Shown here piece after piece: positions 31,724 through 45,036 of a stretch of DNA of 64,000 nt. The stretch is from Trichopria drosophilae (lineage: Eukaryota > Arthropoda > Insecta > Hymenoptera > Diapriidae), in contig CM059584.1 in assembly GCA_030407085.1 (NCBI GenBank), positions 1,979,501-2,043,500 on the forward strand. The letters run 5' to 3'. Position numbers and translations under genes: made by a program. Under the pieces are notes generated by a model. That model was given only the letters and a program-made list of their open reading frames with translations. It was not told where the DNA came from and made no database searches. Position 1 is the stretch's first letter. Every line of letters begins with the position of its first letter.

Positions 31724-33244
31724 TACACTGCAAAAACTGGTCCAAGTTCGTGTTTTTTACGTGTTTCATGTCTGTTAAAACTATAACCCGTATTATGGAG
31801 GGGTTAATAAATAAATTGTAAAAGACAAAATATAAAACACTACAAACATATATTAATAAATATTACAAATAATAAATAACAATAAAATAACGATAAAATA
31901 AATGGAACACGCCAAAAGGGACTATTTAATTAGGGATTCGAAATTCGACGCGAAGGTGAAATTACTTTTAAAATGACCGAAATAACACGAAAAAAAAAAA
32001 AGAAAAGGTGAAGGAAAAGGGAAAATATGGATACGCAATTTCAATCTACTTACTTAATCTAATCTATTTAATCCTTAAATATTCGCCAGATCTGGAACGC
32101 ACTAACACACTAAAATTAAATACGCAAATATTCTAATAATAATAAAATGAAACGCAAATTAAAATAATACTAAAACGCAAAAGAAATCTCTAAAATATAA
32201 CGCAAATGATTCGCAATGGGACGCAAAATTGGAGTGTGTCTAAAGCTCGTTGACGTCCGTACTTCGGATTCAAAATTACCCCTTCTCTAATGTAATTGCA
32301 TTATGTAATACAATCGTTGGTATCGATAGGTCGGGGAAGGTTGGGGGTGGGGGGGGGGGGGGGGAGGAGGAAAGGTATTTTCAAAAGGGACATCGCAATA
32401 GGAGAAACAAGAACACACAAACTTATTTATGAAACAGTTGTGCGGCAGAGGGAGGGACAGGGACGCCGACCGGCAACCCACACGAGTGCGACGAGTGTCG
32501 CCTTCCCCAACAAGGACATGAGTCCCTTGTGCGGGAAGTGGGGCATTCCTCTCCCACTGCGACGCACACCACTACACCTTACGTATGTGGCCCCTGTACG
32601 CTAAATGTATGCGCCTTCAAACGTCAACAATGAGTGCGACAGGGACCAACATATCCAAGGGACGAGGACAAAACGAAAACATGCATCCGCAGTTTTCGAT
32701 CAATAAAAATTAAACGTATACATAATATAATTACGAAACAAGGACAACGCTATTGGACAGAAAGGGACAAACGAAATATATTTACTTATCGATACCAAAC
32801 GAATAAATTAATGAAAAAGGGACGTATTGACGCGAAATGAAATGCAATTTTTTTTATGATGTTCAGGTCAGGGGGTAGATTGACGATATTTCGTCACAAA
32901 ACATCAATCGTGTTTCAGTATAAAATGGATGATTTTTGTTGTGTCTCGATGTAAGACGTTTGTGTTTCAGTGCAAGACGTTTGTGTTTCAGTGCAAGACA
33001 TTTGTGTCTCAGTGCAAGACATTTGTGTCTCAGTGCAAGACATTTGTGTCTCAGTGCAAGACATTTGTGTCTCAGTGCAAGACATTTGTGTCTCAGTGCA
33101 AGACATTTGTGTCTCAGTTTATGACGTTTAATGTCTTACATTGAGACACATAACGTGTTTTAAAAGTGAGGACACAAAACACCTTAAATGTCTAAAAAAT
33201 GGGGACAAAATATCTCAAAATGAGACACTTGTTTTTGCAGTGTA
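31724..33244. mobile_element. TIR element with TACACTGCAAAAAC ends and a 21-bp tandem array
   Basis: TACACTGCAAAAAC at 31724-31737 and its complement GTTTTTGCAGTGTA at 33231-33244 define the ends; TA could be the target duplication. The 1.5 kb interior has no transposase. It contains a G-run (32345-32361), a GC-rich stretch at 32440-32610 and the tandem array at 32940-33122. Unity of the element rests on the paired ends only. Confidence 0.5.
32940..33122. repeat. 21-bp tandem repeat array
   Basis: About eight and a half units of TTTGTGTCTCAGTGCAAGAC plus one base (A or G). The first two units carry TTTCAG instead of CTCAG and GACG instead of GACA. The flank continues with GTCTTACATTGAGACAC-type inverted relatives. 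Uniform 21-bp periodicity leaves one frame open on each strand. Confidence 0.92.
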
Positions 33245-33982
33245 GTACTTCTTCGACTAATTTTTTATCGTCAATTCTTCAGCTACATGTACATGTTCTT
33301 ATTCTAGTGGTATATTGAATTCATCCTGAAATAGCCTTTTATAGAATAACTTTCTGAGATTGCATTATATGGATAGGAGCTGTCGATATAATAATTTTGA
33401 CAAATATTTGAAAAATAAAATTAATTAATCCAAAATCAATGAATTGTTTGAAAATTTAGGACATTAATCAAAAAGTAATATGCAAATTACAAAATCAAAA
33501 ACTTAATTTAAAAATCAATAAATCTTCTACTCTGAAATGAATTTATTAGAAATTAAATTAAAAAAGTAGTAAATGATTGAAGTAAAAACCAATTTTTTTT
33601 TTTTTCGAGGGTAGGGGAAATTTAAAAAAAAACACCGATCAGGGTCCGCACTGACAGGTAGTGTGGGATTGGCGATGATATGCCGACCCACTAAAAACCA
33701 CCTCCCTTTTCCACGTTGGGCCAACTTCGTAACCACGTTATCATTACTTCGAAGTGGGCCATTGTTGTATGGTCTAAAATAAGTATAGATATTAGACTTT
33801 CATATTCGTTTCAGTTCGTTACGCAGCTATTAATTCTTCTGTTTTGTAGCATCGTATTATCGGATGAAGTTAACGCTGAGTATGATATTCTGTTCTGTAT
33901 AATATCATCTATAACGTTGTTGAGATGCATAAACCACATTTTTTTTTTCCATACTCGCTTTTTCAACAATCAAACTAATGTT
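33245..33982. other. Spacer, no gene seen
   Basis: AT-rich. One GC-richer patch at 33640-33725 has no identifiable class. Confidence 0.35.
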
Positions 33983-34580
33983 GGCGTGGTGCCTCGCTCG
34001 CTTCACTCGCTCAGAAACTTCGACCCAGTGGAGAGTCGGCTATTCCTTGAGACTCGTTTGTTTACTATCAGCTTTCAATTATATTATAAAATTATATTGA
34101 TATTTGGGGGTCCAATCATATTTAGGTCCAAGTGGCTTCGATAGATATGTTACAACAATATAGTGTTTCTTATATGTATGAAAATTTAAAATGAGCATTT
34201 TCAAAACTTCGACCCCGACAACAGGCCAGCCGAAGTATTAATAAATAAAAGTTGCAAAACACTTCATGCACTTGTATTCTAATAGACTATTCGATGCATA
34301 TTACATGTTTACTGTGTTTTACTAATTACTGTCTGTATTATTATGATAATATATATATGCAATATATATACATATAATTCGTCAAAGATATCTTGAAAGT
34401 GTCGAAAAGATCTATGACGGATATCTTATAGATATCTATAAGACATCTTTTAGATATATCAAAATAGTTATTTTCGTATCAAGGGCGTAAAAGAACTTTG
34501 CGCCCGTAGGTGGTCACCGCGCCCGAGGGGCTGGCAAATACCACCCCTGGGGGGTAGGGGGTCAAATCGTCGAAATTTTC
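33983..34580 (+). repeat. Interspersed repeat, copy C (5' part)
   Basis: It starts GTTGGCGTGGTGCCTCGCTC and follows copy A/B through CCCGACAACAGGCCAG and the ATATC-rich hairpins to the GGGCGTAAAAGAACTT block. At about 34580, just after TCGAAATTTTCCA, the family sequence gives way to the C15A satellite. Confidence 0.8.
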
Positions 34581-34581
34581 C

Positions 34582-35045
34582 ACCCCCCCCCCCCCCCACC
34601 CCCCCCCCCCCCCACCCCCCCCCCCCCCCACCCCCCCCCCCCCCCACCCCCCCCCCCCCCCACCCCCCCCCCCCCCCACCCCCCCCCCCCCCCACCCCCC
34701 CCCCCCCCCACCCCCCCCCCCCCCCACCCCCCCCCCCCCCCACCCCCCCCCCCCCCCACCCCCCCCCCCCCCCACCCCCCCCCCCCCCCACCCCCCCCCC
34801 CCCCCACCCCCCCCCCCCCCCACCCCCCCCCCCCCCCACCCCCCCCCCCCCCCACCCCCCCCCCCCCCCACCCCCCCCCCCCCCCACCCCCCCCCCCCCC
34901 CACCCCCCCCCCCCCCCACCCCCCCCCCCCCCCACCCCCCCCCCCCCCCACCCCCCCCCCCCCCCACCCCCCCCCCCCCCCACCCCCCCCCCCCCCCACC
35001 CCCCCCCCCCCCCACCCCCCCCCCCCCCCACCCCCCCCCCCCCCC

Positions 35046-35077
<32 letters not shown>
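34582..35077. repeat. 16-bp satellite, A followed by 15 C
   Basis: Adenines occur every 16 bases from 34582 to 35046 with C everywhere else, so 29 units are perfect. A final 31-base C run (35047-35077) equals two units with the A changed to C. The minus strand is G15T, which would form G-quadruplexes. Poly-glycine frames on the minus strand are artefacts of composition. Such uniformity may reflect very recent expansion or an assembly artefact. Confidence 0.97.
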
Positions 35078-35078
35078 A

Positions 35079-38000
35079 TCGTATAAAAGAAATTAACCCA
35101 GTTTAATATTGTAAATAGTTTGAAAAATAAATATTTCTATTTTGTATACGTAAAAGTAAATGAAAAAGTAAAAATTTTAGCAAAATATACTTAAACAAGT
35201 ACGTAGTCATTAAACGCTAGGATTAGTTCATTGACTCTTTTAATGATTTACTTTGCACGCCTTTAATGTATTTGGAGTGGGGTTAATACAGTACGTTGAA
35301 AATCTTGAAACACGAACACTGTTAACTCGTAAAGTTCATCAGTGAATGAAGATTAGATCACTTTTGCGCTTTTCATTCGATATGTAGAACTATAAGTATG
35401 AAATGTTGTGTAGGTTATCAGCCCTGCAATTTAACTCGTACGCCAGATCAAGGTAACTTCGATCAATCGATGAATTTAATGGTTTTTTGCACCAACATAA
35501 CTACTCGTGAAACAGCATTAAATAATAACACCCCAATAAAAACACTACTTTCATATACCTTTATTAGATAAAAAATTTCTCAAAATATGATAAAAAAAAT
35601 CTGAAAAAATTCCACTATACTTCTCAATGAATTCTAAGAACTTTTCGTTATTAGCATTTTTTTAAAAAGCTCATACTTGTGGAGTGAGACGTTCGTTTGG
35701 AAATTTTCTAAGAAACTGTTCATAGAGGACGCTATTTTGATGTCGTTATAATGAAGTAGGATATAAAAGTAACGTTTTTCTTTAAATGTTTGTTTCCCAC
35801 TTTTGTACATAGTTTCAATAGTTTTAATACGATATATTTTATTAGTATTAAGACATTTGGATAAGCGGATATTCAATCAATTTTAAAAGCCGTTTTACAA
35901 ATAAACCGCTTATTTTATATAGATTTTAAACATAGCAGATATTACACGAATAATTTTATGTTTTACTGAAGCTTTCTTAGTTCGAAATTCTGAATAAATT
36001 AATCTCTACAAACGTTTTAAAACGTTATAATATAACCGGAGTATTTTTTTGCAAATTTTAGCTTTTTTTATACAGAGTTGGTTATGTAAGAAGTACACAT
36101 TTATCGTACGCGTTTTACGCACATTTACGTTAATGGCATTTCGATAATGGTTTGCCATCATTTAAAATACGTGTCGTATTTAATACTCATATTTTAAGCG
36201 TATATTATACGCCTGTGTTCTACACGTGCCACCACTAGACGTTCATAGCATATGCCTACCTTATTTTTAAACCAAACTGAAGTGTAATAAACGTATATTA
36301 AACGATAGTGAATTTTTGGATTGGATTAATTAAACTGTTCTCATTGCTGTTTCCTTTAGAAAGTGGGTAATGAACGTTTAAAGACATTTCGGTTTAAAAA
36401 TGGTATAGTTCAATGTTTTATTAACGTATGCCATAAACGAATATTAATCTGAATTATGCCAACGTTTTATAATCGTAGTATCTTTTTAAAACAAATTTAA
36501 ACGTCTGCCGTATATAGGTATATTTACATACAATATTTATATACACCCTTATTAAACGCATTTTAAACTTATGCTATTTATGGTAATTAATACACGGTGT
36601 CTTACATTGAATATACGTTTCATATAATATACACGAATTATAAACGTGAATGATAAAGGTACATTACTAAATGTTAATAAACTCTTTACTAATAAACATT
36701 TATATAATATACCTATACCATCTTTAAAAACCAAGCGTAATAAACTTTTTTTAGCTTTTATCGTTTCGTGTCAGTCAAAGGAAAATACTAACTTATCATT
36801 GGAAATACTTGCCCTCAAAAAAAGACACGAAGTAGCACTTTTACATATTTTGTTTTATGATTCTTGACAACACATAAGATTTATTAAAACAAATGATTGT
36901 GCATAATTATTAGTAAAAAAATGTGATGCAAAACTTAATTATAAAATTAGAGTGTAAGAGCACAGCACAATTATTTATTTACCAATGTATATTTTGAAAA
37001 ATATAATGCATAATAATTCCTTAATTTTACATACGCAATTCTGAATGCAGACCTGATCTGAATAACGTTGTTTACGATATCATGCAAACAAAGAAATAAC
37101 CAAACAAATAGAAGAAGAAAATAAAAATAAAAACCTATAAAATCGCGATAAGAATGTATGAGTAGAAGCAGACAATATTGGTCAGACGTGACAAAAGTAA
37201 TTTCGTTTGCCATTCGTACTTCGGAGTACCTTCTTAATAACGACTTAAAATCGAACGGGCAATTAAAATATGGCCTATTCTATCCAAGAATTTTAACAGC
37301 TTGCATTTCAATGATTAATTAATATAGTTTTTATTTGATAATGATTATTCTTAAATATTTACACATGCTTTCGTGATTGTGTACATTCGTAAAATGAAAT
37401 ATTAAAAATACTCCCGGAACCTGCTAAATCCTGATTTTATAATATATATTGTATTATTTATTTCTTTATTTACTACATGTTTACAGGCGATAACACCCTT
37501 TTTACATGAAATATTAATATTCACGTGGCGCAATTAAAAAAAAAATTTATATAAATTTACATAAGATTAGAATAAGACAACAATATAATAAGACTAGCAG
37601 TAATACCGTAGCACCGAATCATGTGGTTTACAATTTTTCTAAGGCTTATTAATAATTTTCTCCTTAATTTTTCAACAAGTGCCAATTTACACCACCTTTT
37701 GAAAAAAGTTACTTTTTTCACTTTTTGGTAAATCAACTGTAACTTTTTTTCTGAGACACGATAGACAAAAATGTCTAGATTAAAAAATTTCCGGAATTTA
37801 TGATCTTTCGAATGCCGCATAGTACGTTTTCAAATTCATTACTGAAAAAATTCTGTAGCAAAATGAAAAAACCGTGCCAACTGACACCACTATCCCCTAC
37901 TATTAAAAAGTATTTAATAATATACGAATAAAATTTTCACGGAATTAATCATGTGTTCTAACTATAAAGATTATTTTGTAACTTGTAAAGATAATTTAAT

Positions 38001-38180
38001 ATTTTGTAATTTTTTTAACGTCTCATGGTTTATATAAACAAATTCTACTATTCTAAAAACAGATTCCACTATTCACGTCTTTAGTTGAAAAAGATAACAA
38101 CATTTTGTTATTTTCTTTACTGTAATTTGCAAAGCCTTTTAATTTCCTAATACGCTATTTTTCCAGACGATTTATTTGCA
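35079..38180. other. AT-rich intergenic sequence
   Basis: No gene supported. 36100-36560 is rich in degenerate AAACGTATATTA/TTAAACG words that suggest old repeat material. Confidence 0.4.
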
Positions 38181-38700
38181 CTTTATTATTTTTGAGGTTT
38201 CTGATTACAACTCGGAAGTTAAATTAAAAAAATACAAAATGGTGTCCAAAATGTCGGACGAGTTTGAAAAAAAATTGCTTATTTTTCCTTTAATTATGTG
38301 ATTCAGGGATTGTTGGAATCACTAATTACAAATACGCAACCCGTTTTCCAAAATTAAAAATGTCTGTTACTCTAAAATGATAGCAGATATTTCTATAAAA
38401 TAAATAACAACTAACCACATATTGCCTCCGCTTTTTTTCAATTTCGAAAATTCTGTTAACGGTTTCGAAAACAGCGAGCACTAAATCACCCCAAGTAACA
38501 AATTTCTACGGAAAAAAGCAAACTTTTGGTTTTGGGATGCCATATTGAATCCACCATTTTAAATTTCGAAAATACTGGATTCATAATTAGCGACTACTAA
38601 ACCCCCCGAGTATCAAATTTCTACTTAATCAGACAAACCTTCAGATTTGAGACTGCCATATTGGATTCGGCAGTTGTCCACAATTATCATAGATTTTTAT
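38181..38700 (-). repeat. Degenerate ATGGCGG-type subrepeats
   Basis: Units with ATACAAAATGGTGTCC (about 38238), TGCCATATTGAATCCACCA (about 38540) and TGCCATATTGGATTCGGC (about 38653) are spaced about 110 bp, in the same layout as the arm subrepeats at 13.5 kb. Confidence 0.6.
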
Positions 38701-39685
38701 GATTTGGCTAGAAATCCGTTTCATAATGCGGATAATAATTTTTACTCAAAATTGCATGAATTCTGGTGCAAATCTATTGAGATACGAGACACTTTACTAC
38801 TAAGATCGATTGGAGAATCCCGAATGGCGGCCTCCAATCAGCTAATTCGCCTATAAACGTTGTCTTAAGACTATACAATAACGACAATCACAAGAAAATG
38901 TCGAATTTGTTACTTCAATTTTCAATAGTAACAATGATGAATGATGGAACATAATTTAAGTTATTTTTTTAAATCGTTTTATAATTTTTTAATTAAAAAA
39001 CCAGGTAATTTTGTATAAATTTAAAATTTTAATGTCACGTTATACTCAAAATGAAATTTAGTATTTTAAAACATCGGCTTTCTCGCTCTTTTTAAGACTG
39101 TCTTTGGGGTCGTCGATTCCAACCTCTTTACTGCAACTCACGTGCAACGAATAACTTCTGTCGTTTAGGGTAAACTTTACTTAGAAGCGGAATCGCGTTC
39201 ATGGAAGGTTCAAGCCGATTTCTCCACACCACCGACAAGAAGGTTTTCATAGACATTCGTGCGAAAATCTATTAAAGTAATTGGCGCCGACAACACCCAG
39301 CACGTGTTTGATTTTTTTCTAACTTAAGTTTTCTCGAGATATCACGAAAGAACAATTTATCTACATCGATTTAAATTTGTTAAATTTCTGCATTAAAAAA
39401 AGACCTGGGTGGAAATGAGGTCTCGTTCTAGTGATCTAATACCAGTTCTAAATATCGAAGTTTCCGGATTTATTGCAAAAACCAACAACCAACAACTAAC
39501 AACCAACTGTATCGTTATATAAAATGGTATTATTATTTAAATTTTTTGTTCTAGTCCCCCGAAGAAGTTTCTCTTTCAACATTTCGGGTCATTTATATTT
39601 TAATATATAGGATTCTTTCAATATTATGTGAATCACTAATTTGTATTTAAAAAATGACAGAGTGCATGCCAATGAAAAGGAAAAA
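38701..39685. other. Upstream region of the 771-residue gene
   Basis: It contains the likely promoter and 5' UTR. No TATA box or start site can be chosen with confidence. Confidence 0.3.
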
Positions 39686-41282
39686 ATGTCCGTTCAACGT
39701 CGCCCCCCGGGCCCAATACGGCAACTCTCTCTGCAACCACCAGCTCGACGGCAACAAATTCGTCGCCAGCGATCAGCGGATGAAGAAAAAACTTTTCAAA
39801 TATATACGAATCCAATTCGTGGCAGATTCAACACTACCGTTGCCAAATCTGACATGATTGCTGTTGAGCGTCCAAAAGTACGAATTGCTTGGGGCGAACA
39901 ATCGCCAAAAACGAAAGAGAGTCTGCAAGTAGAAGTTGTTGCACGTCAAATATCTTCGGCTAAATCCAACCGACAGCCATCTGCCAAAGATTTTAAATCT
40001 AGTTCAAACAAAAGATTGATTGGTGATAAAGCAACGATACTTTATTCCAGACAAGAATTAGCCGAAAGATTGCGACTAGCTTGGCAGCAACGGGAGGAAA
40101 ATAAATCCAATATCGACATTTTTTTAGCTCATAATACGGTCGAAGAACGATGCGATTCGCAATTGTCTTCCTGTACTATATCTTCAACACCGCATCTACT
40201 CGATGACCATCAGGTGTCTTCCGCCGATGAAGATGACGAAGATAAAGAAATATATTCTTGGGAATCAGTAGATTTGCAAACGAAAGATATTGGAAAAGTT
40301 CCTCCAATTATAGATCCAGAACCAGATAACCACCATCGCGAAATAAAGAATTGGTTTCCATTAAAAGAAACCGAAGATTCCAAACGCCGCTTAAGTAAAA
40401 GAGTCGAGTCGGTCGAGGAAGTAAAGGAAGATTCCCATTCATCATCGCAAATCTTGTGCGAACCTGTAATAAAAAATGGTCCTCCGAAGGAAACAGAGAA
40501 TCAAGAAGGTACCAAGAAAAAATGCATCAGTATTGAATGCAATTACTGGAAAAACAGTCCGATAGAATCGCATCCGGATCTTGGTTCCACAAGGCCGCCT
40601 CCGGCACCAATTGCAAAAGATGATTTTTCCCAAGCAAAACTAAAGCGGGCAGGATTTCAAAGTGGTACGAACAAAGCATTTGTCGGACCAATCGTTGAAA
40701 AAACAATAAATCTCAAGGTTTCAGAGAAGACCAACTGCAAGATCAATTCATTAGATTTCGGTTTTCGCAGAACGAATTCGGCACCGCCTCAACGTCGTAC
40801 CACTGTGAACATCGTAATCGATACTCCAACCATAAAAAGTGACTCGCTGGATGTAGGGAGCAGTGACACCATCAAGGATAAAAAGGACTCCGTATTGGCC
40901 ACAACGAGTAACGAGGAAGTACCACCCCTAGTTAAAACTAGCACCATTACCAATCGGCCAATAAAATCTGCACCAGTTAAGAGACGCACGAAAAGCAGTA
41001 AAAGGAGGGGTTTGTCGATTGGTTATGGCAGAGGTATGGATGAAGACACCAACAAAATTCGCAACCGTGGTGCTAAAGGCAAAGGAGCTTCTGATACCAA
41101 AAATTCAGATGTTATAACAATGGTGTCTTTAGTCAGTTCAGCTGATAGCGAAAGTGAGATTGATGAAGGTTCGCCTCGGGATGACCAGTTGATTTGTGAA
41201 CTAAGGAGCAAACTTCCCACCACGCCCATAATTAAAACATCGGCCAGTCCTACTTTTGCCGCTAGAAAACCAATCAAATCAG
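39686..41282 (+). CDS. Exon 1 of an uncharacterised 771-residue protein gene (39686-58435)
   Basis: The model joins exons 39686-41282, 44667-45036, 55375-55498, 55855-56018 and 58375-58435. All splice phases agree and the total is 772 codons including TGA. This exon (532 codons plus one base) starts at an in-frame ATG (39686), chosen because upstream codons have no other ATG. It ends TCAG|GTATGT. The protein is Arg/Ser/Lys-rich and mostly disordered, with one likely helical motif ELAERLRLAWQQREENKSNI (residues about 130-150), an acidic block (SSADEDDEDKEIYSWES) and basic patches such as KRRTKSSKRRG. I do not recognise the family. The composition suggests a cytoskeletal or scaffold-type protein, which is only a guess. 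Confidence 0.85.
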
Positions 41283-44200
41283 GTATGTATTTTATGAGGT
41301 TGGTATAAATTTCATAAAGTATCATTGAACTTGTAATTAATTGTAAACAACGTAATCTAACTAGAGAAACAAACGAACTGATGTGCAATTGGAAAATTAA
41401 GTTTCGGCACTAAACAGTAAACAGATTTTTGTCTAAAATCGATCTTTTGTTTCAAAATAGCCACATTTCATAGTGATTCGTTGCCATCAGAAAATATTTT
41501 TTTCGATAGTTGCTTTTCCCAACATTTTTCATTACTACATATTTTATTATTAAAACAGTGTTTGAATAACGGGTTTAAACCCGTATTATCTATCGTATGA
41601 ACAAAAATGAATGTAGAGCACGACTTGGTGCTTTCGAAAAGCAAACTCGACATACTACTAGCAGCGCCAATTGCGTGTACGTGCTGGAACTTAATAACTT
41701 ATGTATCATATATCATATCTTTAACCGTAAAAATGTGTTTTCAAAACATAGTGTAAACACGTATATAAAAAAACTTTTTTTTTAATATTATTAGAATAAA
41801 ATATTAATTATTTTAAGACTAAAAAGTAACATTATAAGTATTCAACATACTTATCTAAAAAAATATCGAACGAAAAGGAAACGTTCGTAATTCACTGCAT
41901 ATCAGTTGAAGAGTGGCTGCTTATGACACGAGTCTGTACGTATAACTTAAAAAGTGCAAAAAGTTTTTGCGCGATAACTGGCAACTAAAGACCTTGTCCG
42001 CGTACTCCTTTATCACTCGACAGATCACGACAGGAAATTAAAGTGATACGAAAAAATAGGTTTAATTAACGATTCAAAGCTTTGCATTGCTTTATTAAGT
42101 CAGCTTTTTTCATTAATTCACATATTTTATAAAATTATTTAAATATTCTACGTAATTTGCCTTTATCTTATATTATACTGCACAGAAGAATCGATGTTAT
42201 CCATTTAAAAAAATATGAAATGATGTTTTATGCAACCTTAAACTGCAAACAAGTAAATATTATCTTGATATTACAGCTTTTCATTCATAATAATTCATTC
42301 TTACTTTGTATATCGTTACAGGTGTACTCTATATCCCAAAAAAATAGTTACTAGTTGTTCAAGTCAAGTGTGTACACAAAAGTAATTAAACTCATCGCAA
42401 AGGACTTTAAACATGAAGCTTGATAGAGTTCCCAAGTCGAAAAAGTTTAGAAGCCAATTTTCCTTCTTCTTCGAATTTTAAGTCAAGGCCATTCAAAGTT
42501 CTATTGCTTGTTACATTCTACTTGATGAAGTAACTAAATTGAGATGTCGAACGTCGTGGAAAGTAAATTACATACTCAGGAATCATATTCTACTCGATTC
42601 ACCAGAAAGAGTAAATGCTTCATATCAATGATGAGAATATTGTATAAGTAAATTTGAACTCTTTGCATCCTATTACATAACATGGATAGAACAAAAAGTA
42701 AACCATTAAAATACAAAAAATAATCTTAGAATGAATGCATTTTTCCTAACAAATTAAATAAAGTTATTTGAAAAAAAATAAAATTAAGTTTCAAAATAAC
42801 AAATAAACTTTTTGCAGAAGAATTTTTGAAATGCTAATGCGACAATAATGTCGAGAGTAGACGATTCTGTCTCTTACACATCACATATCATAAAGTTTCT
42901 CACACGAAAGTATTTTAATTTCTGCCGTGCTGCTAGTACTAGTTACAACTTCAACTCGAATTTCGATCCAGCAGTTTTTAAATTCATCTGGCTAACTCTG
43001 ACAATCTAACGTGAGAACTAAATTGACCTTGCATAATCCTATTATTTATGAAAGGCAATTCCGAGAATCATAATGAAAAATATAGGTGACTAATAAAACA
43101 CCAGCATGTAGATATAATTCTCTCGGAATTAATCATTCAAAATCAATGAATAATTTTCTTATAATGCTATCAAAACAGCAAATTCTGCAACCTTTTTGTT
43201 TCTAAATATAATTGACTTAAGAGATTTTACCACTCTATATAGAGCGTCGAAAAATCATCTATTTTCAAGATTTTTTTTTAAACATTCACTTTATTTTTAT
43301 TCTATTTAATTAAATGTTTAAGCAACTTCACGAAGTTCAAAACAAAATGACGGCGGTCAAGTGATTTACTGCAATTCTGCATAAATAGATGTTTATTAGA
43401 AACATAAACATGAAACGAAAATACATTTTTGTCGCAGTAGGCCGCAAAATGAGATTTTGCGCACGCATTATAACCACAGAGATGTAAGGTCGAGGTCAAC
43501 GGGCGCTCATTGCATTTTGTGACCTGCTGCGACAAAAAATGTTGTTCGCCCCTAGGGCGCAACACTTCTCATCCACGGGCGCGAAATGTCATTTTGCGCC
43601 CTAGGGACAAAAATACTACTTTGTAGGATTTAAATAATATAAATGAAAAGATAAAAGAAACTTTGTTACTGTCAAAGATTTTGCAATTAGACAAAATTAC
43701 GAAATTCCGTATCATTCCTTGTAGCGTGCTTGACTACTTGCGCGAAAGATTGCGAAGGATACGGTATATGATTCACGTGCGCCACCAACCAGTGAGCGTT
43801 CAACACTTCAGCTTTTCAAGTCTCTTCCTATCGTAACTAAATGACGGGTAATTTTTGTAATAGTTGATTATTAAACCTACAATTTGTTAGATAATTGTTA
43901 CTGTAAACCACATTATTTATTAATTGTAATTCTACAATTTACTGTTGTTTTTATTTATGTATCAAGAAAAGTATTTCTTAGAAAAGGTCAAAATAGGAAA
44001 ACAAATATCTGTGCCAATAAACAGAGAAAGTCCCCAAAACGCCAAAATATTTAAATAACAAGGTTAATTAATGATATGCCAAAGTTAAGAGAAAAATTTC
44101 ATTCCTCGTCTGCGAGACGAAATCGATTGATGCGAAGCAGGTGGCCTAGTTTTTAGAAACGCTTTCTGAGGGTTGGAGACTATCGCCAAGCGATAATAAG

Positions 44201-44666
44201 CCGAGCAGTTCGTTTCCTTCAACCAGGTACAGTTTGTCAGTAAATACCAAAATTGAAGGCTAGAGTTTTCTGTGCCCTGCACCATTAACCTAATCCAGCT
44301 GTTCTCAGAAGGAATCACGACGTTATTCGTGTCCCTGAAATATTCGAATTTGTCAGTAATAACCGTAATGAGGGAGAAAAGAGAGTCAAGGAGAACTTTA
44401 GATTGTCGTGACAGTTTTACCAAAGTACACTTATTAAGGTATGAGTTACATAAAGAAGATCTTAAAGGACAAATTAATTGGTTCATCTCTTGCGACAAAA
44501 AAAAAGAACAATAGCTAAACGTGATAGGATATTTTATAAAACATAAACTTAACTGTTCTTCAGCATGCGCAAAGATAATCAAAATATCCAATAATTATTT
44601 TTTAAAAAACATTTCGACGTATCGTTTCATTATTAGATAAGCAAAAAGTAAGAAAAACCTTTCTAG
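41283..44666. other. Intron 1, with two short GC-rich inverted repeats
   Basis: At 43423-43451 and 43513-43542 there are inverted arms around TTTTTGTCGCAG/CTGCGACAAAAA. At 43550-43563 and 43592-43607 a second pair has arms CCTAGGGCGCAA/TTGCGCCCTAGG. Together they look like a small MITE. No exon that keeps phase is seen in the rest. Confidence 0.5.
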
Positions 44667-45036
44667 TATCGTTTCAGCAGGATTCGTTCGACAGTGATAT
44701 TCTGCCAAGGACTGATGTTTCGAGGGAAGAGAAGAAAACGTTACAGCCCCGATTTATGGCCAATGTCAACCGGGTAAATAATTGTAGTGTGACTTCGGCT
44801 TCTATCGTGACCGATGAATTGACGATAGCGACATCATCGATACTTACAAGTTGGAAATCGGAAGTTTCGTGTCTTGCTTTGCCTTTGCTACAACTTCCGA
44901 GCGAGGTGGACGTCGCGATAGAGACGCCATTGACTGATCGTGAAAAAAGATGTCTCGCCGTGCCAATTGGAGATATTCGTGATAAGAAACGGAAACTTTT
45001 ACGAAGTCGCAGTACGACAATAATACCACGAACTAT
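44667..45036 (+). CDS. Exon 2 of the 771-residue protein gene
   Basis: The acceptor CCTTTCTAG gives a start at 44667, which is the only nearby AG that keeps the phase left by exon 1 (G|TA). The next AGs at 44677 and 44680 would shift the frame. The exon encodes SFQQDSFDSDILPRTDVSRE through LTDREKRCLAVPIGDIRDKK to STTIIPRT and ends AT|GTAAGT (phase 2). Confidence 0.8.

Noticed and set aside
32915..33144. Possible CRISPR array or repetitive protein from the 21-bp repeats
   Set aside because: The units are contiguous without spacers, the genome is eukaryotic, and the frames are open only because the period is a multiple of three.
34468..35079. Long minus-strand poly-glycine open frames (up to 203 residues)
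   Set aside because: They are produced entirely by the C15A satellite, which is open in every minus frame; there is no start context or non-repeat coding sequence.
44085..44591. 168-residue minus-strand frame in intron 1
   Set aside because: Long for its AT content, but no family motif, no sensible splice context and no ATG-led start that I could support.
44678..45036. Exon 2 starting at the TTTCAG acceptor (44678) of the 771-residue gene
   Set aside because: It would put exon 1 out of phase and hit a stop within six codons; the TTTCTAG acceptor at 44666 keeps the frame.
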